DNA from: Sulfurovum sp.
GTDB taxonomy: Bacteria; Campylobacterota; Campylobacteria; Campylobacterales; Sulfurovaceae
Length of the DNA stretch: 6,917 bases
Direction of reading: 5' to 3'
Assembly (NCBI GenBank): GCA_027066595.1
Contig: JAMONG010000248.1
Location: forward strand, 1-6,917
Shown here: in pieces, positions 6,091 to 6,917 of the stretch
Layout: every line of letters starts with the position of its first letter
Numbering within the stretch: the stretch's first letter is position 1
Program-made: the position numbers and the translations under genes
Notes under the pieces: generated by a model
Seen by the model: the letters and a program-made list of their open reading frames with translations, nothing else
Told to the model about the DNA's origin: nothing
The model's database searches: none

Positions 6091-6917
6091 ATGAAATTAC
6101 TAAAAAATAAATTTAGTGAAACAGCTATCTTATTACCGCTACTTGCTATTGTTGCTTTTGCACTCTATTATTTTTATATCTCTTATACGCATTATACTAC
6201 CGCTAAAAAAACCTTAACACATATAGACTATACCATCGCGTTAGATGATGTTTTAGATACCTTAGGTGAAGAGCAGCGTATTGTAGCTATCTACTTGGGT
6301 ATGGAAGGGAAGAATGATTTTAAATATCTGGAAAAACAGTGGAAACATACAGATAACGTGAACCATGAATTTTATAGGTTTTTAGACAATCATACTCAGT
6401 ATAAAACAAATAATGACGAGATACGTAAAGCCTTAGAAATGATGAAAACAGAGCGTACACCCATTAAGGTACTTAACACTAAATATACCGAATTATATTT
6501 TACACATCTTGATACAAAGCCCACCAAGCTATTGCTTATGCGTATGCATGCGTTTGATAATCAACTGGCATTGAAAAAAGAGTCATATGTTCTTTTAGAA
6601 ACCTATGTATCACTTGCAAGGCTAAAAGAGAATAGTTATGCTGAACAAGGTTTACTCGCTTACTTTTTAAGTCGTGCTAAACCTATCTCTGAAAAAGAAC
6701 TAGAGTTATGGGATGGGCTTATCTCTAATGATATTTTACCTATTTACACGCATTTTAATGATAAAAATCTCATATTTAGTCTTGATAACATTTTAAAAAA
6801 TGAAGCCTATGTTGAGATTGAAAAAGAGATATATAAAAGTCGTATAGATGTGATTAGACATAGTACGGATGGGTATTTTTCTATCGATTTAAATCAATGG
6901 TATATGATGCAACATCA
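6091..6917 (+). CDS. Membrane receptor with NIT-type periplasmic sensor domain, N-terminal 275 residues (cut by right window edge)
   Basis: The frame is open from ATG 6091 (AAGGA upstream, 27 bp after the previous stop) to the window end with no stop. Residues about 11-31 form a transmembrane anchor; residues about 35-275 are a helical periplasmic domain resembling NIT, the nitrate/nitrite-sensing domain seen in NasR and in many chemoreceptors and kinases. Both family half-motifs are visible: LGEEQRIVAIYLG (58-70), in place of the usual L-x-x-ERG-x-SA-YL, and AEQGLLAYFL (184-193), in place of ERALLAAVL. DGYFSIDLNQWY (260-271) matches the domain's usual end. The Arg of both ER motifs is Gln here (Gln62 and Gln186), so the ligand may differ. 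A second membrane helix and the output domain (chemoreceptor, kinase or c-di-GMP enzyme) lie outside the window, and which one cannot be told. The operon position suggests it is the receptor for the secreted P-box proteins. Confidence 0.82.
   Translation, partial: MKLLKNKFSETAILLPLLAIVAFALYYFYISYTHYTTAKKTLTHIDYTIALDDVLDTLGEEQRIVAIYLGMEGKNDFKYLEKQWKHTDNVNHEFYRFLDNHTQYKTNNDEIRKALEMMKTERTPIKVLNTKYTELYFTHLDTKPTKLLLMRMHAFDNQLALKKESYVLLETYVSLARLKENSYAEQGLLAYFLSRAKPISEKELELWDGLISNDILPIYTHFNDKNLIFSLDNILKNEAYVEIEKEIYKSRIDVIRHSTDGYFSIDLNQWYMMQH

Overview
The window is AT-rich, tightly packed DNA of a Gram-negative, signal-transduction-rich bacterium. Codon choice, promoters with a TATAAT-like -10 and no clear -35, short intergenic gaps and the mix of sensor families fit the Campylobacterota (Sulfurimonas/Sulfurovum/Arcobacter-type organisms). 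This is inferred from style and family content; no taxonomic marker gene is present. It holds two divergent, operon-like gene sets that meet at one 182-bp intergenic region (3471-3652). The window cuts both outermost genes.

Left set (minus strand, transcribed from about 3500 towards 1): a stand-alone receiver protein (3096-3470); a degenerate-GGDEF/intact-EAL protein, probably a c-di-GMP phosphodiesterase (1815-3083); a FIST-domain protein (698-1804); and a soluble histidine kinase (from 705, running off the left edge). The gaps are 12 bp, 10 bp and an 8-bp overlap. FIST protein plus cytosolic kinase plus receiver plus c-di-GMP enzyme is the composition of the known NosP/NahK-type nitric-oxide-sensing systems, so the best working idea is a NosP-like haem/NO sensor controlling a kinase and, through it, c-di-GMP turnover.

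Right set (plus strand, from 3653): three consecutive paralogous secreted proteins of about 255-266 residues (3653-4450, 4465-5265, 5296-6063), then a membrane-anchored receptor with a NIT-type periplasmic sensor (6091, running off the right edge). Each of the first two secreted proteins carries the PilJ/NarX-type P-box motif (G-x-Q-R-M-x-x-Q-R) twice, exactly 116 residues apart. The motif matches the NarX/NarQ segment whose arginines bind nitrate/nitrite. The third paralogue keeps the fold-level similarity and the 116-residue spacing but has lost or changed those arginines. None of the three has a transmembrane anchor after the signal peptide or an output domain.

Taken together, the window looks like an N-oxide sensing locus. 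Periplasmic P-box proteins and a NIT receptor would monitor nitrate/nitrite-like anions, while a FIST/kinase/receiver/EAL module monitors NO (or a related ligand) inside the cell and adjusts c-di-GMP. The domain calls are well supported by visible motifs. The ligands and any cross-talk between the two operons are inference. I saw no RNA genes, mobile elements, CRISPR arrays or convincing terminators.
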